Positions 1 to 8,942 of a DNA stretch of 49,615 nucleotides are shown piece by piece. A model generated the notes under the pieces. The model ran no database searches. It was not told where the DNA came from and saw only the letters and a program-made list of their open reading frames with translations. Location: NCBI GenBank assembly GCA_944381215.1, contig CALWKF010000011.1:1-49615 (forward strand). Direction: 5' to 3'. The DNA comes from an uncultured Clostridia bacterium (lineage in GTDB: Bacteria > Bacillota > Clostridia > Christensenellales > UBA1242). The first letter of the stretch is position 1. Every line of letters begins with the position of its first letter. The translations under genes and the position numbers were made by a program.

Positions 1-3000
1 ACCGTATTTTTCGAGGTTACCCCGTACGAACTTGGTATAACCATCCCCTCGCAAACCAGCGTATATGGGGAGCCCTTGAAAGACATACTATACACAATTA
101 GTCCTGGCATAGATGACGAAACAATACCCGTGTCTTTTTCTCTATTTAACGAGAGCGTTGATTTGCCTAATGCTGGGGTATATAGTATTATTCCAACGAT
201 ACAAAACCCCAACTATGCCCTCGCCAAAACATCCAGCACATACACGATTTTAAAGCGTGAAATAAGTATCCAGCAGACCTCGTTTTCCAAGGTGTTCGAT
301 AACCGCCCATTCGCCTTTTCCCTAAGTCTAGATAACATCCTAGAAAAAGACAACTTAAGCACTATGTATACACTTTTAGACACTATACCCACAAATTCAG
401 GCGAGTATGCTATTAAAATCAAACTGGCAGACAGCCTCGCGCAGAATTACTCCCTCAGCACCGATACCATATCCCTTCTAATCACTCCAAGGCCGGTTAC
501 CGCCACCTGGGACACCAAGATTCTCATCTTTAACAACTCTATCATCTACCCCAAGGCGAGCATTCTCCTAGACATAGATTATACACCACCCGAAATACAA
601 TACAAGGGTGGCGGAGTGCACGTGGGTGAGCACGCGGTCCAGGCAGTGCTTCAAGACAAAAACCTAACACTCCTAAACGATACAAAGACATACAATATTA
701 TTCCATACAACCTCGAACTCGTTTGGGAAAACACAACGCACACCTTTGATAATTCTCCCTTCCTTCCTAGTTTTAAATACACCCTGCCCTTTAAGTATAA
801 TATAGATATAGAGTTATCCGAGCCACAAACAAACGCAGGGAAATACTTGGCCACCGCCAGCACGAAAGATGATAATATAAGACTACTTAACCCCGAGTGC
901 GAGTATGAAATATTTGCTAAAAATGTGTCTGTTTATTGGGAAGATTTAGAGGGCACGTATTCAGGCAAGCCACAAGCTCCTAAATATTCAATACCACTTC
1001 CTTTTGAGTATAAAATAAGTTTGCAAGGGACCAAGTATACCGATGCGGGCACGTATACGGTTACCCTCACCACGCAAGATAAAAACATAATTTTAGAGAA
1101 CAATACAGCAGAGTTTATAATTCACCCGTACGAGATAACCCTAGCCTTTGAGAACACAACACAAGTATTTAGCAACACACCCTTGAGCCCAAACTATACA
1201 TACCAACTTCCAGATAACATGCCTAGGCCCACTATTACCCTAAACAGCGAGACATACATAGGTATGTATACAATAACCGCAACCACCGAGAACCAAAACT
1301 ACAAACTCCTAAACCACACAACCACCCTAACAATAACCCCATACCAGTTAACACTAGACTGGAAGAATACAACACACACCTTTAACAATACCCCATTTAT
1401 ACCAAGTATTGAGTATAGTTTACCATTTGAATATAACTTAAATATACAAGTTTTAGGAGCGCAGACATACAGTGGCGAGTACATTGCAAGGGCCACTACG
1501 CAAGATAAAAACATAGAGATACTAAACCCCGAAACACCTTTTATAATTACCCCATACAGCCTCACCCTTGTTTGGAGCAATACCGAGCACACTTTCGATA
1601 ATTCCCCATTTATACCTAGTATTGAGTACACAATTCCCTTTAACTATACCATTACTCTCACCCTTTCAAAGCCACAAACCCAAGCAGGCACATATACGGC
1701 CACTGCAAGCCTTACGGACCACAATATTAAAATTACCAACCCCAACATAGAATACACAATTAGCCCGTATAGTTTAGAGATAACCTGGACAAACACCCAG
1801 CACACTTTCGATAACTCCCCGTTTACCCCTCAATACACATACACTCTGCCCTTTAAATACACACCTAACATACAAGATATACAAGCAGAGACCAACGCAG
1901 GCACTTATACAGGGACACTGAAAAATCTAGACAAAAATATTATTATTCTCAACCCCGAGTTTGAGTACACGATAGAGCCATTTAGTTTAGATATATCTTG
2001 GGAGAACACAAGCCACACTTTCGACAACTCCCCGTTTACCCCAACATACACCTATACCCTGCCTTTTGAGTATAAACTAAACATTACGCAAACTGGCGCA
2101 GAGGTTAATGCGGGGACATATACAACGCACCTCCAAAGCCTAGACAACAACATAACTCTAACCAACAACAGCACCGAATACACAATTTCAAAGCGCACAG
2201 TATCCCTCACCTGGCTAACGGACACATACACCTATACGGGATACATAGTTACACCAATGTTTGATTACGAAGACTTTGGATACAACTTCGAGGTTCTCAC
2301 CAACGCGAGTACCGCTGATGCTGGCACGTACACGATTACCGCCACCTGCCACAACCCGAACATCGCACTCGAAAACGCAACACACACTTATACAATTTTA
2401 CCCCGCGAGTGCCGTATTGTTTGGACCACCACCCAATTTCATTACGACGGCACAGTACATGTGCCCACCTTTTCCCTCGAGTACGACGACACAAACCTTA
2501 ACCCGAACACTCTACCCATAGTACAGGTGCTGGGAGCAACCGCAAACCTCGGCACCCACGAGGCCAGAGCCGTCTGCAACAGCCAAAACTTCACACTACT
2601 TAACGCAACCACGACCTACACAATCTCCGCAAACGAGATAACTGCAGAGACAAATAACGGCCTAACACTCTCCCTCTCCGGCGCGATTGCCGAAATGGCC
2701 GAAGTGCGTGTTGAAAACCTTGAAGAAACCGAAGTTGATGCGACTTTTCTCGAGGAATACAGCCTGATTTTTGCGATTAATATAGAAACAAATTCGCAGA
2801 CTGGCGAACTGAATATAAAAATGAGCAGTCTGCCGAACCTCACGGAAAACTTTAAAATTTTCACACTAGATAACAGTCTCACCGAACCCTTAACCGAGAT
2901 AAATTACACCTACGAAAACGGCATGCTCACCTTCAACACAGACACTTTGGGCACCTTTTACTTCGTATACCTAACCCCGCAAACTAGCGCACCCTCCTCA

Positions 3001-3108
3001 CAAAACGACTCGCTCATTTCCATCGAAATTGCTATTCCTGTATTGCTTTTGCTTATCGCGGCCACTCTATTCCTACGCCGAAAAACTAGCCAAAAATCAA
3101 AAAAATAA
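1..3108 (+). CDS. Large surface protein of MBG-like repeats with C-terminal membrane anchor (5' end outside window)
   Basis: The reading frame is open to the left edge, so the true start lies outside; the TTG at 76 is only an internal codon. About a dozen repeats of roughly 70-75 residues follow one another. Each has a W-x-N-T-x-H-T-F-(D/N)-N-(S/T)-P-F opening, a central NAGTYT-like strand and a closing N-x2-(L/I)-x-N-x3-(E/T)-Y-x-I strand, the pattern of MBG/Ig-like beta domains in bacterial surface proteins. Repeats in the middle are the most alike, which suggests recent duplication; the last two are more divergent. After the repeats comes a roughly 100-residue non-repeat region, then a Ser/Pro/Gln linker, one hydrophobic helix (EIAIPVLLLLIAATLFL) and a basic tail (RRKTSQKSKK). 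There is no LPXTG, so the protein is probably held by this helix with the repeats outside the cell. Role in adhesion is inference. Confidence 0.8.
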   Translation, partial: TVFFEVTPYELGITIPSQTSVYGEPLKDILYTISPGIDDETIPVSFSLFNESVDLPNAGVYSIIPTIQNPNYALAKTSSTYTILKREISIQQTSFSKVFDNRPFAFSLSLDNILEKDNLSTMYTLLDTIPTNSGEYAIKIKLADSLAQNYSLSTDTISLLITPRPVTATWDTKILIFNNSIIYPKASILLDIDYTPPEIQYKGGGVHVGEHAVQAVLQDKNLTLLNDTKTYNIIPYNLELVWENTTHTFDNSPFLPSFKYTLPFKYNIDIELSEPQTNAGKYLATASTKDDNIRLLNPECEYEIFAKNVSVYWEDLEGTYSGKPQAPKYSIPLPFEYKISLQGTKYTDAGTYTVTLTTQDKNIILENNTAEFIIHPYEITLAFENTTQVFSNTPLSPNYTYQLPDNMPRPTITLNSETYIGMYTITATTENQNYKLLNHTTTLTITPYQLTLDWKNTTHTFNNTPFIPSIEYSLPFEYNLNIQVLGAQTYSGEYIARATTQDKNIEILNPETPFIITPYSLTLVWSNTEHTFDNSPFIPSIEYTIPFNYTITLTLSKPQTQAGTYTATASLTDHNIKITNPNIEYTISPYSLEITWTNTQHTFDNSPFTPQYTYTLPFKYTPNIQDIQAETNAGTYTGTLKNLDKNIIILNPEFEYTIEPFSLDISWENTSHTFDNSPFTPTYTYTLPFEYKLNITQTGAEVNAGTYTTHLQSLDNNITLTNNSTEYTISKRTVSLTWLTDTYTYTGYIVTPMFDYEDFGYNFEVLTNASTADAGTYTITATCHNPNIALENATHTYTILPRECRIVWTTTQFHYDGTVHVPTFSLEYDDTNLNPNTLPIVQVLGATANLGTHEARAVCNSQNFTLLNATTTYTISANEITAETNNGLTLSLSGAIAEMAEVRVENLEETEVDATFLEEYSLIFAINIETNSQTGELNIKMSSLPNLTENFKIFTLDNSLTEPLTEINYTYENGMLTFNTDTLGTFYFVYLTPQTSAPSSQNDSLISIEIAIPVLLLLIAATLFLRRKTSQKSKK

Positions 3109-3275
3109 TCACAACTAAAAAGCACGATTACAGCGCTTCAAAAACTTTAAAAACATTGAAATAACCCCCTTGCTCTTACGATTAAAACAAACTACGCTTT
3201 TTTATAATTAAATAAAATTATTTAACATTTTAAGCAATTTAAATAAATTAAAATTATGCTTATATATACAAAAAG

Positions 3276-3318
3276 TAGCGACTATACTGCAAAATTTTGC
3301 TATATAGTCGCTATTTTT
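3276..3318. terminator. Bidirectional hairpin terminator between surface protein and trpS
   Basis: Arms TAGCGACTATA (3276-3286) and TATAGTCGCTA (3303-3313) pair perfectly. The right arm is followed by TTTTT on the plus strand, and the minus strand reads CTTTTTG after its own right arm. It lies directly after the trpS stop codon and about 170 bases after the surface-protein stop, so it can serve both convergent genes. Its loop carries the AAAATTTTGC word shared with the intergenic repeat family at 22305 and 48763. Confidence 0.75.
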
Positions 3319-4420
3319 AATCATCTTGTTGAAATTTGGTCTTATAATAATTTATCAGGGCGTCATCACTAAAATACTCAATTCCCATAGCAGAGCGGAC
3401 ACGTTTCACGGTGTCTTGTGCCACGGCTCTAGCGCGCTCGCACCCCTTCTTTAAAATGTCAATCACCTCGTCAATGTGCGCCTCGTAGTACTTGCGTTTT
3501 TCGCGAATTGGGCTCAAAATTTCCTCTAAAATATTGAACAAAAACTTCTTGATTTTCACATCCCCGAGCCCGCCACGGCGGTAGTGGGCTTTAATATCGT
3601 CGAGAGATTTGTACCCTTCATTCGGTAGATATTTCTCAATATGCTCAGGTTTCATAAAGGCGTCGAGGTATGTAAACACCACGTTCCCCTCAACATGCCC
3701 AGGCATGTCGACCTTAATGTGCTCGGGGTCAGTGTACATATCAAAGACTTTATCGTGAACAGTCTGGGTGTCGTCGGAGAGGTAAATCGCGTTACCTAGG
3801 GACTTACTCATCTTGCCTTTGCCGTCTATTCCAGGCAAACGGTAGCAATCCTTTGAGTCAGCCAGCACGGGCTCGGCCTCTACCAGTACCTTTCCGTAAA
3901 TATTGTTAAAACTGCGCACAATCTCGCGCCCTTGCTCGGTCATTGGCAACTGGTCCTCGCCTGTTGGGATAAAGTTCGCCATAAACGCGGTGGTATCCGC
4001 CGTTTGACTCACTGGGTACACCAAAAAGCCCGCAGGTATGCTCTCGCCGAAGCCCTTTTCCTTGATTTCGGACTTGACAGTAGGATTCCGCTCGAGGCGA
4101 GCAACAGTTACGAGATTAAGGTAAATTACCGTGAGCTCGCAAAGTTCGGGGACTTGCGATTGTATGAAAATCGTGCTTTTTTCGGGGTCGATGCCAACAG
4201 ATAAGTAGTCGAGTGCCACTTCAAGGACACTTTTGCGAATTTTTTCGGGATTTTTTGCATTATCGGTAAGTGCCTGCATGTCGGCAATGAATATAAAGCT
4301 CTGGTACTTGCCCGAGTTCTGCATTTCCACGCGCTTTTTTAAGCTACCTACCAAATGCCCAAGGTGTAACTTCCCTGTGGGGCGGTCGCCAGTAACAAAA
4401 ACAGGTAAATTTTTAGCCAT
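3317..4420 (-). CDS. trpS: Tryptophanyl-tRNA synthetase
   Basis: Class I aminoacyl-tRNA synthetase that charges tRNA-Trp with tryptophan in the cytoplasm. The 367-residue product has the Rossmann HIGH-type motif as HLGH (residues 19-22, in PTGKLHLGH), the GEDQ motif near residues 154-157 and KMSKS at 203-207, all in the expected order. Length is slightly above the usual 330-350 residues, with an insertion of about 30 residues before the C-terminal helices. The ATG start is set by AAGGAGAAAATT just upstream. The gene stands alone on the minus strand with a terminator directly after the stop. I looked for a T-box leader upstream and saw none; only about 130 bases separate it from the next minus-strand gene, which has its own terminator at 4512-4540. 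Confidence 0.95.
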   Translation of the reverse strand: MAKNLPVFVTGDRPTGKLHLGHLVGSLKKRVEMQNSGKYQSFIFIADMQALTDNAKNPEKIRKSVLEVALDYLSVGIDPEKSTIFIQSQVPELCELTVIYLNLVTVARLERNPTVKSEIKEKGFGESIPAGFLVYPVSQTADTTAFMANFIPTGEDQLPMTEQGREIVRSFNNIYGKVLVEAEPVLADSKDCYRLPGIDGKGKMSKSLGNAIYLSDDTQTVHDKVFDMYTDPEHIKVDMPGHVEGNVVFTYLDAFMKPEHIEKYLPNEGYKSLDDIKAHYRRGGLGDVKIKKFLFNILEEILSPIREKRKYYEAHIDEVIDILKKGCERARAVAQDTVKRVRSAMGIEYFSDDALINYYKTKFQQDD

Positions 4421-4511
4421 AATTTTCTCCTTGAAATACGCTAAATATAAAAAATTGTTAGCGATTCTTTAAATACTCGATTATTTTAGCATAATTTTAC
4501 GACAAAAGCAA

Positions 4512-4540
4512 TAAAAAAAGCATTTCATTATCGAAATGCT
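4512..4540 (-). terminator. Rho-independent terminator after the 105-residue membrane protein gene
   Basis: On the minus strand AGCATTTC (4540-4533) pairs with GAAATGCT (4526-4519) around a six-base loop, followed by TTTTTTT. It lies about 12 bases after the stop at 4552 and separates that gene from trpS. Confidence 0.8.
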
Positions 4541-4551
4541 GTTAATTAGCC

Positions 4552-4869
4552 TTAAGTAGTGGGCGATGCGGTTTTTCGGGCTCGGTACTTTGTAGGTAAA
4601 TAGTAGCAAAGCTGGCAAATGCCGTAGATTGCAAATATTATTGCCGTGCCCACAAGGAGCAAGATAAACGCGTTCAGTGCTGGATGAAGCCCGAGGCCAA
4701 AGCCCTTCATCATATAGAAGAAGTCGACATTCGGGTCAAAGTTTACTAAAATCACATTCATAATTATCGCAACCGCAAACATTGACACGCCGAAAATAAA
4801 AACTTCCTTCATATTCGCGAGTTTAAAGGTCACCTTCTTGCTTGCGAACAGGAACACGCCGATAAACAA
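4552..4869 (-). CDS. Small membrane protein of unknown function, possibly 5'-truncated
   Basis: A 105-residue frame with two clear membrane helices (about residues 23-43 and 63-90, the second LHPALNAFILLLVGTAIIF and on) and a basic C-terminus (KYRARKTASPTT). I do not recognise a family. The start is doubtful: the TTG at 4869 has no ribosome site, an in-frame TAG lies only three codons upstream, and the first residues (FIGVFLFASKK) look like the end of an earlier helix. An internal ATG at 4812 has AAGGTG upstream, but too far away to be convincing. The gene may therefore be a truncated relic of a larger membrane protein, although it keeps a good terminator. It lies downstream of the YhhN-like gene on the same strand, with a gap of about 125 bases. 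Confidence 0.5.
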   Translation of the reverse strand: MFIGVFLFASKKVTFKLANMKEVFIFGVSMFAVAIIMNVILVNFDPNVDFFYMMKGFGLGLHPALNAFILLLVGTAIIFAIYGICQLCYYLPTKYRARKTASPTT

Positions 4870-4993
4870 AATTAGCTAGCTAGAACATACTGTAATCTTC
4901 AAAATTTTTTATATATTCAAAAAACACTGATTGACCTTCATTTACTTACACTAAACTCAAAAAACTATAAAATAATTTAAAAAATGCAGTTTT

Positions 4994-5734
4994 TTAATGA
5001 TTTTTTGCGATTTTTTCTTCATTTTCGCTAATTTCCGGCGAATTTTGGTTTGCATAGTATATAGAACTTGCCAGCAAAAATTCAGCGGGATAATACATTA
5101 CTAGACACAAGGTGTGGAACACGCCCGAGATATCAGTAAACATTGAGAACAGCAACATTGCATCGGACAGGAAAAATAGTAAACTGCCAATCATTATCCA
5201 GAGATTTTCGGCACGATAGTCGCGTTGGAAGGCATTTGACACAGCCTTGCCTAGCATTATCGAGATGATGAACGCGTAGACTATTATTACTGGCAACATT
5301 CCGCGGAAGTCAAATATCGGCGGAACCAAAATTATAATTAATGCCACCGCAAAAATCGCGAGCGAAATTAGCACATCGCGCCAGTTGATTTTGTAAAGCA
5401 AGCAGTATGACGCAAAAAAGAACACGTGCCCTACTGCAAACAATACTGCACCTGGAATAAATGTGGAGTCTTCTATTAAAAACACATCGCCCAAAAATGC
5501 AAATACTAGCCCAATAAACATTAGATACTTATATAATTTGTGTCGCTCGGCTATACCTCGTTTCGCAATATAAATTAGGTTCGTTAGCCCACACAACACA
5601 AACATGGCACTTGCTAAAATTTTAAACACATAAGGGTATCCTATGGTTAAAAGCAAAACATCAAAAACCAAGATTAAAATTAAATAAATAATATTGACTA
5701 TAAAAATCTGTTTATTTTTTAGGAAATTTTCCAC
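4994..5734 (-). CDS. YhhN/TMEM86-like integral membrane protein (lysoplasmalogenase family)
   Basis: Polytopic membrane protein with about eight hydrophobic helices. It carries the family's acidic intramembrane signatures: FAFLGDVFLIED followed by GHVFFFASY, and later LLFFLSDAMLLF. Characterised members of the YhhN/TMEM86 family hydrolyse the vinyl-ether bond of lysoplasmalogens; many anaerobic Firmicutes make plasmalogens, which would fit, but the substrate here is inferred only from the family. I place the start at the GTG at 5734 because GAGGTG lies six bases upstream. This gives 246 residues, close to the family's usual length; the frame stays open to 5866, but that extension is AT-rich and has no ribosome site. 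No operon partner is evident beyond the small membrane gene that follows. Confidence 0.75.
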   Translation of the reverse strand: MENFLKNKQIFIVNIIYLILILVFDVLLLTIGYPYVFKILASAMFVLCGLTNLIYIAKRGIAERHKLYKYLMFIGLVFAFLGDVFLIEDSTFIPGAVLFAVGHVFFFASYCLLYKINWRDVLISLAIFAVALIIILVPPIFDFRGMLPVIIVYAFIISIMLGKAVSNAFQRDYRAENLWIMIGSLLFFLSDAMLLFSMFTDISGVFHTLCLVMYYPAEFLLASSIYYANQNSPEISENEEKIAKNH

Positions 5735-6076
5735 TTTTTCACCTCTATAGTAGTTTAGCACAAAATTTAAAAAATACAAAATAAATATACATATATTTAA
5801 AAATTGTTTATGTTTTATTAAAGTATAATAATAAAGAAAATTTAGTACTATGCATTCAAAAATCATTGCATAGTACTTAAATTTCCCTATTTTTTCGCAA
5901 TTTTTATTAATTTTTAGTAATTTTTTTTGTTTCTAAATTATATAGTTAATTTTATAATCTGAAAATAATTTTATTTAGTAATAATTTTGTTTTTTTATAT
6001 AAATATTTAATTATTTTTCCATAATTATATTTAAAACTTTGATAAATTTAATTGATTATTTTTTATTAATTTAAAA
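5735..6076. other. AT-rich intergenic spacer
   Basis: Between two minus-strand genes (HAD phosphatase and YhhN-like). Runs of A/T with repeated words like TTTTTCGCAATTTTTATTAA. The first 130 bases are an open but unlikely extension of the YhhN-like frame. No hairpin with a T-run or convincing promoter was found, and no RNA gene is visible. Confidence 0.5.
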
Positions 6077-6799
6077 TTATATTTTATGTGAGGCTTTTAA
6101 GTTACTTTTTATTGTGTTAATAGTCGCACTTTGTTCGTCATTATGTTCAAGATTAGTTCCTGTATATTTGGGGTGATATGTGTGTTTACCCTCGCTTTTA
6201 AAACCAAAAAAGTCATAAATATCTTGTAGTTTAGTCGTGTGGAAAGTGCGCATTCCTAGTTTTTCAGCGGGCACTAAGTCATCGCGGACATTATCGCCTA
6301 TTACTAAAATTTCTGCAGGCTCCACTCCCTCGCGCTCCATTATTTTACGGTAAAAAACACCTTTTGTGGGGTTCTTATTCTCAAATTGATTAAAAAATAT
6401 ATCTTTAAACCATTTTGGGTCGATTTCCCAGTGACCAAAGTGGCGCGTAATCGAAGCAACAGGCGAATTTGATACAATATATAAATTATATTTTTTGCTT
6501 AAATTTTTGAGAAATTTCGGGTTGATTATTTCTAATTTTTGATAGTCAAGCCTGTATATATTTTTGCTCTGAAAATCTACCATACCTTGTGCCGTACCGA
6601 ACTCCGCAATTAAAGCGTCGGCAATCAGCGAGGTCATGCTGTCAAGCGTAAGGTCGTACTTCTTTAAAAATGCCATAATCTGCTCTTCGGTATATTTAGG
6701 CAACGCATAGTGAAGGGTATCCAGCATATAACTATGCCAGTTACTCCACGGCTCACCCGTATGTAAGGTGCCATCAAAATCAAAAATTATTACTTTCAT
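6077..6799 (-). CDS. HAD-superfamily hydrolase (phosphatase-like)
   Basis: A 240-residue soluble protein with all four haloacid-dehalogenase motifs: DFDGTL at residues 7-12 (nucleophile Asp plus general acid Asp), a Ser in VSNSP around residue 112, a Lys in NPTKG around residue 145, and GDNVRDD around residue 169 as the Mg2+-binding motif IV. The cap between motifs I and II is helical, as in subfamily IA enzymes (phosphoglycolate/beta-phosphoglucomutase type). These act on small phosphorylated metabolites; the substrate cannot be told. The ATG start has AGAGGT six bases upstream. The last 35 residues (SEGKHTYHPKYTGTNLEH and on) are polar and lie beyond the HAD core. The gene is monocistronic within long AT-rich spacers. 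Confidence 0.85.
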   Translation of the reverse strand: MKVIIFDFDGTLHTGEPWSNWHSYMLDTLHYALPKYTEEQIMAFLKKYDLTLDSMTSLIADALIAEFGTAQGMVDFQSKNIYRLDYQKLEIINPKFLKNLSKKYNLYIVSNSPVASITRHFGHWEIDPKWFKDIFFNQFENKNPTKGVFYRKIMEREGVEPAEILVIGDNVRDDLVPAEKLGMRTFHTTKLQDIYDFFGFKSEGKHTYHPKYTGTNLEHNDEQSATINTIKSNLKASHKI

Positions 6800-7107
6800 T
6801 ATTTTACCTCTAAAAAATAATTTTTAAATGCAATTTTTTCTTATTTTTTGCTATTTTTTCGATATTTTTATATATTAATATATTAGCATAAATTAAAATA
6901 CTTTTCAAATTATTTAATGCATTTTTATAAATTAAATAGGACATTATAAAATCAAATTTTAATTATTAGAAAATTAAATATAAATATAAAAAAATTATTT
7001 ATTTTTCTACCAAACACAATCAAAACAAAATTAATAAATATTATTATTTTTTATAAATAAACAAATGTAAAAAGCTTTGATTTTAATATTAAAAAATCTA
7101 TTTACTC
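6800..7107. other. AT-rich intergenic spacer
   Basis: More than 300 bases of very AT-rich sequence between the M16 peptidase terminator and the HAD gene, including a tract such as TTATTTTTTGCTATTTTTTCG near 6840. It should hold the HAD promoter, but I cannot single out a -35/-10 pair with confidence. Nothing else seen. Confidence 0.5.
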
Positions 7108-7146
7108 AAAAAACACCTCAAAAATTTAATTTTGAAGTGTTTTTTG
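7108..7146 (-). terminator. Terminator downstream of the M16 peptidase gene
   Basis: CAAAAAACACCTCAAAA pairs with TTTTGAAGTGTTTTTTG (one mismatch) around ATTTAA. A and T runs flank both sides, so it can act on either strand; the upstream gene in position to use it is the minus-strand peptidase ending at 7249. Confidence 0.65.
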
Positions 7147-7248
7147 CGATTTTTTATGTAGTTTTTGTGATTTTTAGTTAATTTAATTTTTGATAATTTT
7201 TTTTGATTTAATTTTGTAAACTTATAACTATTGCATAAATATACAATA

Positions 7249-8583
7249 TTATTTAAGTCCGCCCACCAAGATTTCGCGGAGTTCCTCAAAACTGGGCAAC
7301 TCTTTTTCATCCACATTACCCATAACGGTTATATACATTCTAGTATTTTCATTAAATAGAGTTTTAGTCAAGTCAAAAATTTGCTCGCGTTTAAGTTTTT
7401 TATCATCTTTCTTAGAATTAAACTTATAGTACTCATCATTAATACAAATCGAGCGTATATAGGCGCGAGAGGTAGCCCTCGGGTCCGTAGGTTGCTCGAC
7501 TATAATATCTTTAATCTGCTTGTCACGCTCACGCAAAGCCTCGAAACGTTCCTCTGGAATTGGGTTGTTGTAGGCATAGTGCAAGTACTCGCCGATGCCA
7601 CGAATAGTATCCACAAGTTTATTTGGACTGGTTTGGAATTGAATTGTGTAACTACTCGTTTTATTGCGTATCCTTAAAGATTGACCAGTGCTATAAACGA
7701 GCCCTTTTGAGCGGAGGTCGTAGGTCAGCGAAACATTGTTTATGTTAAAACTGTCCCTCACCCAGTCAAATGCAGCGATATTTTCGCAATTCGCAAGCCC
7801 CGTGTCGCACGCAACAGTGATTGCACAATTTACATTCGCGCGTTCGTTGTGAATGACCTGCATTTTACTTTCTTTCGTAAACTCGGGGTTAAAGGTTATC
7901 GGCTGTGGGTCGCTAATTTCGGGCAGTTTGCTAATGAAATACTTTTCAGCCAATTTCTTAATTTTATTAAAAGATAGTTTCGAGTACGCAGAAAGCACAA
8001 AATAGTTGGACTTAAAGTTCTGCTCGCGAAATTTCTCGATATCTTCAACCGTAATTTTATCAATCGACTCGTGCGTGCCGAGAGTCTTTGGATAAGGTTG
8101 AGCCATATGGTCAAACAGACTGAAGTGGTTTGCCATTAAATCGGTGCGGTAAACTTCGAGTTTTTGATTTAGCTCCTCGTGAATTACGCCACGCTCGGAG
8201 TCGAGGTTCTCAGGTTTGAAAACACTCTCGAAAAGACAGTCGCTCATAACGGAGAGGACTTTATCTTTGATTCGGTTGGAAAATTCGCCAAAAACATACA
8301 CGTAAGCCTCCGAAGTTGCCGCATTTATGGAACTTACCTCGTTTCTAAATTTTAGCATTTCCTCGCGATTTAATTTCTTGGTTTCCTTTACCAACTGGTG
8401 CTCCATAAAGTGCGCTGTGCCTGGGATGGTGTCCACCGAAGAACCGCGACAGAAGCCCGCACACATCGCGGTCCCGTTGTAGCCCTTTAAATGCCTAGCT
8501 TTTTTATACACAATTTTTGCGCCATTTGGGAAGGTGTAAACCTTGTATGTTAATTTTAGCTTTTTGTTTCTTTTGTTCTCCAT
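7249..8583 (-). CDS. M16-family zinc peptidase (YmfH/PqqL-like)
   Basis: Inverzincin-type metallopeptidase of 444 residues. The inverted zinc motif HxxEH is present as HFMEH (residues 58-62), and the distal glutamate ligand falls in SERGVIHEEL near residues 129-138, at the spacing expected for M16. The C-terminal half is the usual non-catalytic M16 repeat. Family members degrade or process peptides; in Firmicutes similar proteins (YmfF/YmfH type) often occur as a pair of genes, but here only one copy is visible. There is no signal peptide, so it is cytoplasmic. GGGAG lies nine bases before the ATG, and a TTGCAA-17-TATAAT promoter sits just upstream (8613-8641). Confidence 0.88.
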   Translation of the reverse strand: MENKRNKKLKLTYKVYTFPNGAKIVYKKARHLKGYNGTAMCAGFCRGSSVDTIPGTAHFMEHQLVKETKKLNREEMLKFRNEVSSINAATSEAYVYVFGEFSNRIKDKVLSVMSDCLFESVFKPENLDSERGVIHEELNQKLEVYRTDLMANHFSLFDHMAQPYPKTLGTHESIDKITVEDIEKFREQNFKSNYFVLSAYSKLSFNKIKKLAEKYFISKLPEISDPQPITFNPEFTKESKMQVIHNERANVNCAITVACDTGLANCENIAAFDWVRDSFNINNVSLTYDLRSKGLVYSTGQSLRIRNKTSSYTIQFQTSPNKLVDTIRGIGEYLHYAYNNPIPEERFEALRERDKQIKDIIVEQPTDPRATSRAYIRSICINDEYYKFNSKKDDKKLKREQIFDLTKTLFNENTRMYITVMGNVDEKELPSFEELREILVGGLK

Positions 8584-8612
8584 TTTTTGTTGCTCCCTTC
8601 AAAATAATTTTG

Positions 8613-8641
8613 ATTATAACATAAATAAGCATATATTGCAA
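8613..8641 (-). promoter_or_regulatory. Promoter of the M16 peptidase gene
   Basis: On the minus strand, -35 TTGCAA (8641-8636) and -10 TATAAT (8618-8613) are separated by exactly 17 bases and lie about 30 bases before the start codon. Confidence 0.7.
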
Positions 8642-8690
8642 GACCCAAGCAGGCACATAATAGTTTTTTGTATCAATTTTTTACAAATGC

Positions 8691-8719
8691 TTTACTTTTT
8701 TAAAAATTAGTGGTATAAT
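8691..8719 (+). promoter_or_regulatory. Promoter of the tRNA-Pro transcript
   Basis: TTTACT (8691-8696), 17-base spacer, TATAAT (8714-8719). The tRNA begins about 130 bases further on, so a long leader is transcribed or a second promoter (TATAGTATAC near 8834) is used. The leader contains two possible hairpins (TGCATAT/ATATGTGCA near 8738 and GTATGT/ACATAC between 8783 and 8816). Confidence 0.55.
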
Positions 8720-8853
8720 AAATTTATCGCGTTGAGGTGCATATGATAATATGTGCAAATGCCTAGCGTGTTTAAAAATATTGTATGTGTTTTTTGCGAA
8801 AACGATAACATACAGCGTAAAAGTACAAGTCGTATAGTATACAAAAATCACTT

Positions 8854-8930
8854 CATGGTGTAGCGCAGTCTGGTAGCGCACTTGGTTAGGGACTAAGGGG
8901 TCGCGGGTTCAAATCCCGCCACTATGACCA
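8854..8930 (+). tRNA. tRNA-Pro, anticodon AGG
   Basis: A complete 77-base cloverleaf. The acceptor stem is CATGGTG/CACTATG, with the C1-G72 pair and A73 typical of bacterial tRNA-Pro, and CCA is encoded. The D-stem is GCGC/GCGC, the anticodon stem CTTGG/CTAAG encloses the loop TTAGGGA, and the T-arm is GCGGG-TTCAAAT-CCCGC. The anticodon at loop positions 3-5 (8888-8890) is AGG, so the tRNA carries A34, which would need conversion to inosine to read CCU, CCC and CCA. This is uncommon for bacterial tRNA-Pro. Confidence 0.93.
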
Positions 8931-8942
8931 CAAGGAAAGAGA

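Noticed and set aside
213..2882. Minus-strand frames inside the surface-protein gene
   Set aside because: They recur with the repeat period and mirror the repeat codons; antisense shadows.
1..3108. LPXTG sortase anchor on the surface protein
   Set aside because: The C-terminus has a hydrophobic helix and basic tail but no LPXTG-type motif.
4421..4550. T-box riboswitch ahead of trpS, valS or gltX
   Set aside because: No T-box core (AGGGTGGNACCGCG) or specifier hairpin is visible before any of the three synthetase genes.
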